From Candidatus Levybacteria bacterium RIFCSPHIGHO2_02_FULL_37_13 (GTDB lineage: Bacteria; Patescibacteriota; Microgenomatia; Levybacterales; UBA12049), in the NCBI GenBank assembly GCA_001782195.1, contig MFNZ01000001.1, forward strand, positions 1 to 32,381: a DNA stretch of 32,381 bases, written 5' to 3'. A model generated the notes under the pieces. The model did no database searches, was not told the DNA's origin, and worked only from the letters and a program-made list of their open reading frames with translations. The position numbers and the translations under genes were made by a program. Below are positions 14,578 to 22,333 of the stretch, in pieces. Every line of letters begins with the position of its first letter. Position 1 is the stretch's first letter.

Positions 14578-15270
14578 AAACTAAGAAAAGAATTAAAGAA
14601 ACTTTCCAATCCTCAAAAAGCAAAAGTACTTCAGGGGTTTTTTAAGACAGGAAAAGGGGAGTATGGAGAAGGAGATATTTTTTTGGGACTTACAGTTCCT
14701 CAGTCTAGAAAAATAGCTATTAAATACAAAGAAATATCGTTTGATGAAATAAAAAAACTTTTACAATCAAAAATCCACGAAGAGCGTTTAATCGCGCTTC
14801 TTATACTTGTTCACCGTTTTGAAAAAGGCACGGATGCGGATAAGAATAAAGTTTATAATTATTATCTTAAAAATACTAAGTATATTAACAATTGGGATTT
14901 GGTGGATTTGTCTGCAGATAAAATCGTTGGACATTACTTGCTCGATAAATCCAAAAATGTTTTGTTTAAGCTTGCGCGATCGAAAAATCTTTGGGAGCGC
15001 CGGATTTCAATTGTCGCGACTTATCAGTTTATAAAAGACGGCCGGTATCAGGAGACATTAACAATTTCTAAAATGTTGCTTAATGATACGCATGATTTAA
15101 TTCACAAAGCAGTGGGGTGGATGCTAAGAGAGGTTGGCAAACAATCCTCGCAAGAAATTCTTGAAGACTTTTTAAAAAAACACTACAAACAAATGCCTCG
15201 AACAATGTTAAGATATGCAATTGAAAGACTTCCGGAAAAACTTAGAAAGATGTACTTAAGCCGAGAGTAA
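14569..15270 (+). CDS. DNA alkylation repair protein (AlkD-like HEAT-repeat glycosylase)
   Basis: 233 aa with a GTG start. It matches AlkD throughout: FFKTGKGEYGEGDIFLGLTVPQSRKIA, EERLIALLILVHRFEKG, INNWDLVDLSADKIVG, SKNLWERRISIVATYQFIK, LIHKAVGWMLREVGK, MPRTMLRYAIERLP. The Trp/Asp of NNWDLVD and the Trp of LWERR correspond to the conserved DNA-binding and catalytic cleft. AlkD excises N3- and N7-alkylpurines without base flipping. The length is normal for the family. It is a single gene with a near-leaderless promoter. Confidence 0.93.
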   Translation: MIDKLRKELKKLSNPQKAKVLQGFFKTGKGEYGEGDIFLGLTVPQSRKIAIKYKEISFDEIKKLLQSKIHEERLIALLILVHRFEKGTDADKNKVYNYYLKNTKYINNWDLVDLSADKIVGHYLLDKSKNVLFKLARSKNLWERRISIVATYQFIKDGRYQETLTISKMLLNDTHDLIHKAVGWMLREVGKQSSQEILEDFLKKHYKQMPRTMLRYAIERLPEKLRKMYLSRE

Positions 15271-15279
15271 AATTCCTTA

Positions 15280-15327
15280 TTGACGTCCTCAAATTATTAA
15301 TTTATTGTTAATTATGGAAGGAGGTGA
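15280..15327 (+). promoter_or_regulatory. Promoter and strong ribosome binding site of the DUF378 gene
   Basis: TTGACG (15280-15285), 17 nt, TATTGT (15303-15308), then a leader with AGGAGGTGA (15319-15327) 9 nt before ATG 15337. This is one of the few leadered, Shine-Dalgarno-driven genes here. Confidence 0.6.
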
Positions 15328-15336
15328 GATGATAAT

Positions 15337-15546
15337 ATGAAAATGCTTCATATGGTAGTCGTTACGCTTGTTGCTGTTGGCGCTTTGAATTGGGGACTTA
15401 TCGGATTGTTTAATTTCAATCTAGTTGAAGCTATTTTTGGACCAATGTCAGGTCTTTCAAGAGTAGTTTATATTCTAGTCGGCGCATCGGCAGTGTACTT
15501 TTTCGCGACACACAAGAAAGACTGCAAAATTTGTTCGGGAAAATAA
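15337..15546 (+). CDS. DUF378 family small membrane protein
   Basis: 69 aa. VTLVAVGALNWGLIGLFNFNLVEAIFG, then SRVVYILVGASAVYFF is the DUF378 (YuzA/YwzB-like) signature: two transmembrane helices with GALNWGLxGLFxFNLV. The C-terminal tail holds KKDCKICSGK, a CxxC that could bind metal or form a disulfide. Its function in bacteria is unknown. Confidence 0.9.
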   Translation: MKMLHMVVVTLVAVGALNWGLIGLFNFNLVEAIFGPMSGLSRVVYILVGASAVYFFATHKKDCKICSGK

Positions 15547-15557
15547 TTCCGGTTCAG

Positions 15558-15665
15558 CTAACATCAGAAATCTTTGGCAGCAAGAAATGGAGTCTTTTTG
15601 CCATAAATACAGGATTCCAGTTGGCATCATTAGTGGCAATGGGAATTGTAATTTCAGTTTTGTAG
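15558..15665 (+). pseudogene. C-terminal remnant of a DUF1761-like membrane protein
   Basis: In a frame different from the DUF378 gene, just after its stop, an open stretch reads LTSEIFGSKKWSLFAINTG and then FQLASLVAMGIVISVL, ending in TAG. This resembles the last helix of DUF1761 proteins (K-W-LF-IN-G-xL-SLxxMGxII). There is no start codon and no upstream part, so it looks like a truncated gene end. The family call is from pattern memory. Confidence 0.45.
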
Positions 15666-15725
15666 CACAATACCGGATCGTCAATAGGATTCCGATACGG
15701 GATCGGTACAGATATGACGATGTGG

Positions 15726-17240
15726 TTAGGTAGTGTAAGTTTCGGAATATCCCGGGAAATAATCTCTTTTAATTTGGCTTTTCTTCAATCCCATTTTACC
15801 TAGCATTTTTTCAAATATCTTTACCATTGGCTCCGGGCCGGAAATATAAAAAGTCCGTTCTTTAAAGTCAGGCACTTTCTCATTGATAAATTTTTCATCA
15901 TTATGACCGCCTTTGTCTGTATTAAAGTAAATTGTTTTTAATCCAAACCGCTCTGCCTTTTTGAAAATATCTTCAAAGACAATATCTTCTTTTGTTTTAT
16001 TATAAAAAAGTAAAATTACATCTCTGTGTTGTTTATTATACAAAATCCACTTAATCATAGCCCTAAATGGGGTGATACCAACCCCCCCGGCTATAAAAAC
16101 CAGTTTAGTGTCCAAATTGTTAGGCAGAGTAAACTCCCCTTCTAAGTCAGAGGCAATTATTTCGTCCCCCGGCCCAAGCTTCATAAGGGCTTGTTTGAAA
16201 GTACTGGGCTTTTCGTAAAATTTAGAAGCCAGTAAAACTAAATCTTCGGCAGGTGATGAGGCAATTGTAAAAAATCTTCTAACTCCTCTGGTGTCCGGAT
16301 GCTGATGAGATAATGTCCATTCCAAAAACTGGCCTGGTTTAAATTCAAACTTTTTCCACGGTTCAAACCAAAATCCAATTACATCTTTGGACAGTATTTC
16401 TTTTTTGCGTAAAGTTAACACCTGCCTAAAACTACCGTTAACAATGTAGGCAAAAAGGTTGCCTATTAAAAGGGAGGCCTCAAGAGAGTATGGGACTAGA
16501 TATCCTAACAGATAAAAGGAAAACGAAACTAAAATCGCATACACAATTTGGTGAGACCTTCTAAATGGAGACGTTAATGGTTCAACTAACATTGCTATTG
16601 CAAAAAAAGCCAGGGGTGAAACGAACAAAAAAGCCGCTTGATCGTGCAGCCATACGAATAGATTGAATGGTTCACCATCAAAAATAGTAATTACTACCAT
16701 CAAAAGAGTCATGCTGATTAAAAATACTCCCACCATTTCAAATCTCCTAATTTTTTTCAGAATTAAAAATCCACCGATTAAAATAAAGGGAGCTATGGAT
16801 AAACCTCCCACCCACCAACTGGCGCCCTGACCCAAAATTAGAGCAGAGGCCAGCGCCCCAAAAGCTGCGGGATTAAAAATATGCCGTCCCCTCCAAATAA
16901 TTAAATATTTACTAGCCATTGCGGCCGTTCCCGCGAAAGCAGGAATCCAAAAAGAAGACAACGCAAGTAAGTTTGTTGGACCAAATATTAAAGATAAAAT
17001 CAAACCGGAAATTAATGCTGACTCAAGATTAGTTTGAACTTTTTGGATTTTGGCAAGAATTTTATTAGATATCCAACATACAAAACTTAGATAAATTGCA
17101 TTCCCTAAAATATGAAAACCGTTATATGGCAGAAGTCTGATAAAGCTTAGGCAGCTAACAACCACTACCAAAAAAATCAAGTAATAAAGCATCAACCGAT
17201 ACATGGTAGTGTTGTTAACGAAAGAATTAATAGGACTCAC
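15726..17240 (-). CDS. RnfD/NqrB-like membrane domain fused to a FAD/NAD(P)H ferredoxin-reductase domain
   Basis: 504 aa with a GTG start (17240). Residues about 12-285 carry some nine transmembrane helices with RnfD/NqrB-like landmarks (GRHIFNPAAFGAL, MLVEPLTSPFRRS). Residues about 290-504 are a flavin reductase: FKPGQFLEWTL, FAD motif RRFFTIASSP, NAD motif IAGGVGITPFRAMI, and YISGPEPMV. No C-terminal 2Fe-2S ferredoxin domain is present. It would move electrons from NAD(P)H to a membrane acceptor, perhaps a quinone or ferredoxin. The peptide WIPAFAG (98-104), in a loop between helices, is encoded by a palindromic repeat. TGA-TACAAT lies 6 nt before the GTG, a leaderless start. Confidence 0.85.
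   Translation of the reverse strand: MSPINSFVNNTTMYRLMLYYLIFLVVVVSCLSFIRLLPYNGFHILGNAIYLSFVCWISNKILAKIQKVQTNLESALISGLILSLIFGPTNLLALSSFWIPAFAGTAAMASKYLIIWRGRHIFNPAAFGALASALILGQGASWWVGGLSIAPFILIGGFLILKKIRRFEMVGVFLISMTLLMVVITIFDGEPFNLFVWLHDQAAFLFVSPLAFFAIAMLVEPLTSPFRRSHQIVYAILVSFSFYLLGYLVPYSLEASLLIGNLFAYIVNGSFRQVLTLRKKEILSKDVIGFWFEPWKKFEFKPGQFLEWTLSHQHPDTRGVRRFFTIASSPAEDLVLLASKFYEKPSTFKQALMKLGPGDEIIASDLEGEFTLPNNLDTKLVFIAGGVGITPFRAMIKWILYNKQHRDVILLFYNKTKEDIVFEDIFKKAERFGLKTIYFNTDKGGHNDEKFINEKVPDFKERTFYISGPEPMVKIFEKMLGKMGLKKSQIKRDYFPGYSETYTT
16928..16945. repeat. In-frame palindromic repeat encoding WIPAFAG
   Basis: TTCCCGCGAAAGCAGGAA, a near-palindrome with a GAAA loop and one mismatch, followed by TCC. 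It encodes the peptide WIPAFAG, a translation I know as typical of a repeat found in many bacterial genomes. Confidence 0.7.
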
Positions 17241-17246
17241 AAAGCT

Positions 17247-17255
17247 ATTGTATCA
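17247..17255 (-). promoter_or_regulatory. Extended -10 promoter of the RnfD-FNR fusion
   Basis: On the minus strand TGA-TACAAT (hexamer 17252-17247), then 6 nt to GTG 17240. A leaderless arrangement. Confidence 0.6.
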
Positions 17256-17326
17256 AAATAGGTTTTTTTTGGTCGGTGGATATGATATGATAAGAAAGGT
17301 TTCAAAAATTTTAAAGACATGAGCAT

Positions 17327-18271
17327 ATGAAAGCAACGCAATACAATAAGTACGGAGGACCGGAGGTTTTGGAAATTAATAAAAATGCCCCTTCACCAAC
17401 TGTTGAGTCAGGAAAAATTCTTGTTGAAATACATGCGGCAAGCCTTAATCCTTTTGATGTGACCTTGCGGTCAGGGCGTCTGAAAGAAATGATGCCGTTA
17501 CAATTTCCAGTAACAATAGGAGGCGACTTTTCCGGAGTTGTTTTTCAGTTGGGGAAAGGTATTTTAGATTTTAAAATAGGGGATGAAGTTTATGGTCAGT
17601 CTTTAATTGTAAATGGCGGATCAGGTGCACTGGCAGAATTTTGTGCGGCAAAAACCGTTGGTATCTCACACAAACCTAAGAATATTAACCATGTCGAAGC
17701 GGCATCTCTTCCTCTTGTTGGAGCAAGTGCAATACAGGTTTTGGTAGAGCATATTAAGCTTAAGAAAGATCAAAAAATTCTTATTCATGGTGGATCTGGC
17801 GGTATCGGAAGCATCGCAATACAACTGGCTAAATATTTAGGGGCTTACATTGTAACTACCGTGAGTGCGGAAAATGGGGAGTTTGCGAAAGGGCTTGGGG
17901 CAGATGAAGTGATTGATTACAAAACACAAAAGTTTGAAGATTTATTAAAAGATTTTGACGCTGTGTTTGACACAGTTGGCGGGGATACAATGGGAAGATC
18001 TTTTAAGGTGCTTAAAAAAGGCGGAGTTATTGTTTCTATGCTTGGAGTTCCAAATCCGGAACTTGCCAAAGAGCATGGTGTAACGTCAATAGGACAAGTG
18101 ACGCGTATCAATAATAAAACTCTTGCGCGTTTAACAGAGCTTGTTGAAAAGGGAGCAATCAATCCGCAAATCGATAAAGTTTTTCCTCTTGACGAAGCAC
18201 GAGAAGCATTTGAATATTTTGAAAGCGCCCACCCCCGCGGTAAGGTGGTTATTAAGATTAAAGGAATTTAG
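17327..18271 (+). CDS. Zinc-free medium-chain NADP-dependent oxidoreductase (quinone oxidoreductase-like)
   Basis: 314 aa. MKATQYNKYGGPEVLEI start, HAASLNPFDVTLRSG, GGDFSGVV and ILIHGGSGGIGSIAIQLAKYLGA mark the quinone-oxidoreductase/zeta-crystallin branch, which uses NADPH and lacks the catalytic zinc residues. FDTVGGDTM, then HPRGKVVIKI at the end fit. It probably reduces quinones or enones in the cytoplasm. TATGAT boxes lie about 35 nt upstream with no convincing ribosome binding site. It is divergent from the RnfD-FNR fusion and could share a redox role with it. Confidence 0.9.
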   Translation: MKATQYNKYGGPEVLEINKNAPSPTVESGKILVEIHAASLNPFDVTLRSGRLKEMMPLQFPVTIGGDFSGVVFQLGKGILDFKIGDEVYGQSLIVNGGSGALAEFCAAKTVGISHKPKNINHVEAASLPLVGASAIQVLVEHIKLKKDQKILIHGGSGGIGSIAIQLAKYLGAYIVTTVSAENGEFAKGLGADEVIDYKTQKFEDLLKDFDAVFDTVGGDTMGRSFKVLKKGGVIVSMLGVPNPELAKEHGVTSIGQVTRINNKTLARLTELVEKGAINPQIDKVFPLDEAREAFEYFESAHPRGKVVIKIKGI

Positions 18272-18287
18272 TTTGTTATTTTGTTGC

Positions 18288-18316
18288 TTGACAAGTAAAT
18301 AAAACATATCTACTCT
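18288..18316 (+). promoter_or_regulatory. Promoter of the CHRD gene
   Basis: TTGACA (18288-18293), 17 nt, TACTCT (18311-18316), then 7 nt to ATG 18324. The start is leaderless or nearly so. Confidence 0.6.
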
Positions 18317-18323
18317 ATATTAG

Positions 18324-18776
18324 ATGAATAAAAATGTAATTATTGGAATTGTTATTATAATAGCGATTGTTGGTTTTCTAATGCTTACCAACAAGCCAAC
18401 AACACCAGTTTCGCAACCGGAAGAAACAACCCAAGCACCTGCTTCTACCGAAGTAACAGTTGCTCTTTCTGAGCAAAACGCTTCCGGAGAATCCGGTACA
18501 GCAACTCTGATAGAAGTAGACGGAAAAGTAAAAGTTACGCTTAATTTAACCGGAGCTACACAAGACGTGACACAGCCGGCGCATATTCATGTGGGTTCAT
18601 GTCCGGACGTTGGCGAAGTTAAGTATGCTTTGAATTCTCCTGTAAATGGTGTATCGGAAACAATGCTGGATGTAACCTTGGATCAAATAAAATCAGGATT
18701 GCCTCTTGGAATAAATGTTCATAAGTCTGAAACAGAAGCAGCTACCTATGTTTCCTGCGGCGACATTACCCTCTAA
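18324..18776 (+). CDS. CHRD domain protein, membrane anchored
   Basis: 150 aa. An N-terminal anchor (about 4-21, VIIGIVIIIAIVGFLML) and a Thr/Pro/Ala/Glu-rich linker lead to one CHRD domain: VALSEQNASGESGTATL, KVKVTLNLTGA, QPAHIHVGSC, DQIKSGLPLGINVHKS, TYVSCGDI. The AHIHxG motif and final SCGDI are diagnostic. Two Cys (in HVGSCPD and YVSCGD) may form a disulfide. CHRD domains are extracellular; their role is unsettled, though the His cluster may bind metal. Confidence 0.9.
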   Translation: MNKNVIIGIVIIIAIVGFLMLTNKPTTPVSQPEETTQAPASTEVTVALSEQNASGESGTATLIEVDGKVKVTLNLTGATQDVTQPAHIHVGSCPDVGEVKYALNSPVNGVSETMLDVTLDQIKSGLPLGINVHKSETEAATYVSCGDITL

Positions 18777-18821
18777 TATTTCAGCCTCAAAAGCATGAAT
18801 AGCAAATTAGGAGTAGAGTTA

Positions 18822-18850
18822 TTGACAAGAGAATGGCTTATATATACAAT
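18822..18850 (+). promoter_or_regulatory. Consensus promoter upstream of the exporter operon (distal)
   Basis: TTGACA (18822-18827), 17 nt, TACAAT (18845-18850). No gene starts within 170 nt, so it makes either a long leader for the MacA-like gene or a separate small RNA. Confidence 0.6.
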
Positions 18851-18877
18851 GTAAATTGAAATTTCCTCGTTTTCTGC

Positions 18878-19018
18878 CTATTTCAGATCTGGTTTGAATA
18901 TGCCATGCCATATTCTATACCGTCGAGTTAATCTTGCTATGGCATCAAGAAGTCGATGGGTTTTACTTACAGGATAAGACCTATAGTTGACTTTGGTGTC
19001 CTCTTGTACTACAATGGC
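18878..19018 (-). pseudogene. Open reading remnant on the minus strand
   Basis: Between the CHRD gene and the exporter, the minus strand is open for about 46 codons to TAG (18880-18878) with a natural-looking sequence (QEDTKVNYRSYPVSKTH, then RLLDAIARLTRRYRIWHGIF). No ATG, GTG or TTG begins it, so it looks like the 3' end of a lost gene. The family is not recognised. Confidence 0.3.
18987..19015 (+). promoter_or_regulatory. Proximal promoter of the exporter operon
   Basis: TTGACT (18987-18992), 17 nt, TACAAT (19010-19015), with the ATG 15 nt further at 19031. The palindrome TTGTA-C-TACAA (19005-19015), similar to a BlaI/CopY half-operator pair, covers the -10 box. Confidence 0.65.
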
Positions 19019-19030
19019 TTTTCTTAAAGT

Positions 19031-20068
19031 ATGATCAAAAGTTTGAATCTATTCGCGCGCAAACATCGAAGGCTTATAATCGGAGTAGTTGTAGTTTTTG
19101 TCCTTTTATATACACTGACTCCTCTGGGGAGAAGAGAGAGAAAAATTGAGGAGATATATAAGGTAGAGAAGAAAAATCTTATCCTCTCTTTTACTACTTC
19201 TGGAAACATTGAGGCTTCCCAAAAGGCATCATTACATTTTCTAACAGGGGGAAAAGTTGTGTGGGTTGGAGTAAAAAAGGGCGATAGCGTCTACATGGGA
19301 GAGGCGTTAACGTCACTTGATATAACAGAACTTCAGGCTTCCTGGAGGGGGGCAGAGCAGGATTTTATAGCAGCAAAAGCAGAAGTTGAAAAAGTATATG
19401 ACGAAACAGGCAGAAAGACTGACGAATCGTTCAGCGAAAAAGTCAAACGTACAGGCTCAGAAGCAAAACAAAACAAGGCATATGATTCCATGAAAAAAAT
19501 AGAAAAACAAATGCAGGATGCAACGTTATTTTCGCCAATAGATGGAATAGTTACAAAGGTGTCAATAAAAAAAGGAGAATTTGTTGACATTACAGAAACA
19601 ATTGAGATAGTTAATCTATTAGATTTTAGCTTTGTGGCGAGCGTTGATGAGACTGATTTTGCGAAAGTATCAATCGGGCAAAAAGCAAAGGTTACGCTTG
19701 ATGCATTTCCCAAAAGTTCATTTGAGGGAAAAGTTTCCTTTATTGGCAGTATAACAGAGGAAACAGAAAGCGGAGGGTCGGCGATTCGTGTTGAAATTAA
19801 ATTAAGAAGCGATCAGCATAATCTAATTGACGGATTATCAGGAGAAGCAGAGTTTGTAGAAAATGAAATAAAAGATGCAATTGTTGCTCCAAGAAAATCG
19901 CTTATTGAAGAGGGAGAGCAAAACTTTATTTATGTTGTAAAAGGTGAGAAAAAGGACAAAAGACGTGTTACGATAGGGACGCATTCGGAAAGATTTGTTG
20001 AGGTTTTAAGAGGTATTTCGGAAGGAGAGATGATTATAGTTAATGAGTCTTTAGATGAAAAACGGTAA
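19031..20068 (+). CDS. MacA/HlyD-type periplasmic-adaptor-like subunit of an ABC exporter
   Basis: 345 aa. Basic N-terminus and one transmembrane anchor (about 14-34). The barrel-sandwich and hairpin pattern is present: [32 protein letters not shown], a helical hairpin (about 105-160), then [22 protein letters not shown], and the beta-barrel with [12 protein letters not shown]. The end matches the membrane-proximal domain (VRRVTIG-like [28 protein letters not shown]). In a bacterium with a single membrane it would link the ABC transporter to an extracytoplasmic substrate. It overlaps the ATPase gene by 14 nt. Confidence 0.9.
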   Translation: MIKSLNLFARKHRRLIIGVVVVFVLLYTLTPLGRRERKIEEIYKVEKKNLILSFTTSGNIEASQKASLHFLTGGKVVWVGVKKGDSVYMGEALTSLDITELQASWRGAEQDFIAAKAEVEKVYDETGRKTDESFSEKVKRTGSEAKQNKAYDSMKKIEKQMQDATLFSPIDGIVTKVSIKKGEFVDITETIEIVNLLDFSFVASVDETDFAKVSIGQKAKVTLDAFPKSSFEGKVSFIGSITEETESGGSAIRVEIKLRSDQHNLIDGLSGEAEFVENEIKDAIVAPRKSLIEEGEQNFIYVVKGEKKDKRRVTIGTHSERFVEVLRGISEGEMIIVNESLDEKR

Positions 20069-20732
20069 CCTTTTGCAGCTTGTTGCTGTAACAAAAACAT
20101 ATCGTCTAGGCGAGCACGAGATAAGAGCTTTAGATTCTGCATCTATTACCATACGAAAGGGAGAATTTGTCGCAATAGTTGGACCCTCTGGTTCTGGTAA
20201 ATCAACACTGATGCATATTATGGGACTTTTAGATGTTCCCACAAAGGGTTTGGTTTATCTGGAAGGAAAGGATGTTTCTAAATTGTCGGAAAGTGAGCTG
20301 GCTGTTATTAGAAACAAAAAAATTGGATTTGTATTTCAGCAATATAATCTTTTGGAGAGGACTACAGCTCTTGATAATGTAGGGCTTCCTCTTATATACG
20401 CTTCTTTCTCTGAGGAAGAGATTAAAAAAAGGGCAAAAGAAGCACTTGTGCAAGTTGGGCTTTCAGAACGGTTATATCATTATCCAAATCAACTTTCCGG
20501 AGGACAACAGCAGCGAGTTGCAATTGCGCGGGCGCTAATTAACAACCCTTCGATTATTTTTGCCGATGAGCCAACTGGAAATTTAGACACAAAAACAGGT
20601 ACGGAGATTTTGAATATTTTAAAGGTACTTAATGATAAAGGAAGCACGGTTGTGCTTGTGACTCACGAGCAGGATATTGCAAGAAAAGCGAAAAGAATCA
20701 TAAAAATAAGGGATGGGAAAATAGTTTCTTAA
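20055..20732 (+). CDS. MacB/LolD-type ABC transporter ATPase
   Basis: 225 aa. Walker [10 protein letters not shown] (about 43-51), Q-loop in VFQQYNLL, signature LSGGQQQR, Walker [13 protein letters not shown] and the switch His in VLVTHEQ are all present. The [14 protein letters not shown] opening is typical of the MacB/LolD/FtsE branch. It powers the permease encoded 6 nt downstream and overlaps the adaptor gene by 14 nt, so adaptor, ATPase and permease form one operon, as in macrolide, peptide or lipoprotein exporters. Confidence 0.95.
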   Translation: MKNGNLLQLVAVTKTYRLGEHEIRALDSASITIRKGEFVAIVGPSGSGKSTLMHIMGLLDVPTKGLVYLEGKDVSKLSESELAVIRNKKIGFVFQQYNLLERTTALDNVGLPLIYASFSEEEIKKRAKEALVQVGLSERLYHYPNQLSGGQQQRVAIARALINNPSIIFADEPTGNLDTKTGTEILNILKVLNDKGSTVVLVTHEQDIARKAKRIIKIRDGKIVS

Positions 20733-20738
20733 AAAAAT

Positions 20739-21950
20739 ATGCCGTTTAAACAATTAATAAATGTATCCGCAAGGGCAATTCTTCGCAATAAAACAAGGTC
20801 GGCCTTAACTATGCTGGGCGTTATTATTGGCGTGTCGTCAGTAATTCTTCTTATGTCCTTAGGGTCAGGAGTTAAAACGTTTGTTGTTGAAGAGCTTGAA
20901 GGATTGGGGTCAAATCTTATCTTGATAATTCCCGGGCAATTTGACACAAAGCAGGGGTTTGCATCTGCGCGAGGGGGAGGTTTAGGAGCAATTGCAAACT
21001 CAAAGCTTGAACTTGAAGATGTAAAGCGTTTAAAAAATGATGTCACGGAGGTATCTGAAGCAACAGGACTTCTTATGGGGTCAGCCGTTGTAAGGTACGC
21101 AGATGTTAAAAAAACAGTTCAGATAATTGGAACGACTTCTGATTTTACAGAAGTCAGGAATGTCTCTTTGTCGGAGGGAGAGTTTTTTTCGGAACCGGAT
21201 GTTACATCTTTAAAGAAAGTAATTGTATTGGGTGCCAACGTAGCCTTAGATTATTTTTCAGACACAAGTCCAATTGGTGCAAAAATTCAACTTGGTGAGT
21301 TTCGTTACAGCGTAATCGGGGTGCTTGAAAAAAAGGGCGGTCTTGGGCAGACAAACTTAGATGATCAGGCGATTATTCCAGTCACAAGCGCAAAGCGTCT
21401 ATTTGATAGGGATAATTTGAATTTTATTTATGCAAAAGTTGCATCATCGGATCTTGTGGATACTGCAATATCAAAAATTCAAATGTCTATGATAGAAAGA
21501 CTGGACGAGGACGAGTTTACTTTAGTTGATCAGAAAGAAGTTCTTCAGAGTGTTTCAAGTATTCTTAATATGCTCACCTTTGCGCTTTCTGGAATTGCCG
21601 CTATTTCGCTTTTGGTTGGCGGAGTAGGAATTATGAATATAATGTTGGTGTCGGTTACAGAGCGAACGCGTGAAATAGGCTTGAGAAAAGCACTGGGAGC
21701 AACTCCAAACATAATTCTCCTTCAATTTCTCACAGAAGCTATTTTATTATCTGTTGGAGGCGGAGTTATTGGGATTCTTACTGGAATGCTTGGGAGTTTT
21801 GCACTCTCGCAATTTATGACAATCACCCTAACTTGGTGGTCTATTGCTTTGGCGTTTGCGGTTTCGGTTGGAGTGGGCATCATCTTTGGCGTAATGCCTG
21901 CCCGCAAAGCCGCTTCTCTTTCGCCTATTGAAGCACTTAGATACGAATAA
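20739..21950 (+). CDS. MacB/FtsX-type ABC transporter permease
   Basis: 403 aa. N-terminal transmembrane helix in ARAILRNKTRSALTMLGVIIGVSSVILLMSLGSG, a large extracytoplasmic MacB_PCD domain (about 50-270), then three helices with the FtsX signature ISLLVGGVGIMNIMLVSVTERTREIGLRKALGA and a C-terminal PARKAASLSPIEALRYE. This is a half-transporter of the mechanotransmission type. The substrate is not predictable. It is the last gene of the exporter operon. Confidence 0.95.
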   Translation: MPFKQLINVSARAILRNKTRSALTMLGVIIGVSSVILLMSLGSGVKTFVVEELEGLGSNLILIIPGQFDTKQGFASARGGGLGAIANSKLELEDVKRLKNDVTEVSEATGLLMGSAVVRYADVKKTVQIIGTTSDFTEVRNVSLSEGEFFSEPDVTSLKKVIVLGANVALDYFSDTSPIGAKIQLGEFRYSVIGVLEKKGGLGQTNLDDQAIIPVTSAKRLFDRDNLNFIYAKVASSDLVDTAISKIQMSMIERLDEDEFTLVDQKEVLQSVSSILNMLTFALSGIAAISLLVGGVGIMNIMLVSVTERTREIGLRKALGATPNIILLQFLTEAILLSVGGGVIGILTGMLGSFALSQFMTITLTWWSIALAFAVSVGVGIIFGVMPARKAASLSPIEALRYE

Positions 21951-22333
21951 AATCACAACTTTTCTCAGGCACCATCATGCTTTTCTTTATTCCTGTTGTC
22001 TATTATTACTTCTTCAAACCAAGAAAAGGGAAGTAATTCTTGTGTCATCTCTACGAGCCTGAGGCTCTCAGAGCCGAATGGCCTGAACTTGTTTCAGGAT
22101 CTCAGCTTTTCAGGAACTAAGAGTCTGTTTGTGAAAAGTCCATTTTTAATTCTATCGTCATTCTGGTAAGCCGCAGCGCATCCAGAATCTCCAAGGTGTT
22201 TAGAGATGCTGGACAAGCCAGCATGACGTGGTAGAAAACTTTTAAAACACGTTCTAAGATGCCGAAACAAGTTCGGCATGACACGGATTAGGGATTAGTA
22301 AATCGGAAGGTGGAGAGGATTTGATTGGAGTCT
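21951..22333. other. Gene-free region holding a palindrome cluster
   Basis: No convincing reading frame in about 380 nt. The first 100 nt show only a long-range CTTTTCTT/AAGAAAAG inverted repeat. The rest carries the palindromic repeats listed separately. Confidence 0.7.
22055..22279. repeat. Cluster of five palindromic repeats, most with an ACAAG/CTTGT loop
   Basis: GAGCC-TGA-GGCTC (22055-22067); CCTGAA-CTTGT-TTCAGG (22082-22098); ATTCTGG-N15-CCAGAAT (22160-22188); ATGCTGG-ACAAG-CCAGCAT (22206-22224); ATGCCGAA-ACAAG-TTCGGCAT (22259-22279). Several are followed by GACG/GACAC-like or ATCTC flanks. Three have the same 5-nt loop although their stems differ. Confidence 0.85.

Noticed and set aside
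15475-15684. 69-aa minus-strand frame at the DUF378 gene end
   Set aside because: It overlaps DUF378 antisense and has a Cys/Leu-rich composition without a family pattern. The plus-strand DUF1761-like remnant explains the region better.
18288-18321. TTGACA with TATATT (18316-18321) as the CHRD promoter pair
   Set aside because: A spacer of 22 nt is too long; TACTCT at 17 nt fits better.
22094-22279. 61-aa minus-strand frame in the palindrome cluster
   Set aside because: It is made almost entirely of translated palindromic repeats, without a ribosome binding site or promoter.
22055-22279. CRISPR array
   Set aside because: The repeats differ in sequence and spacing, and no cas gene is in the window. 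They are separate palindromes.
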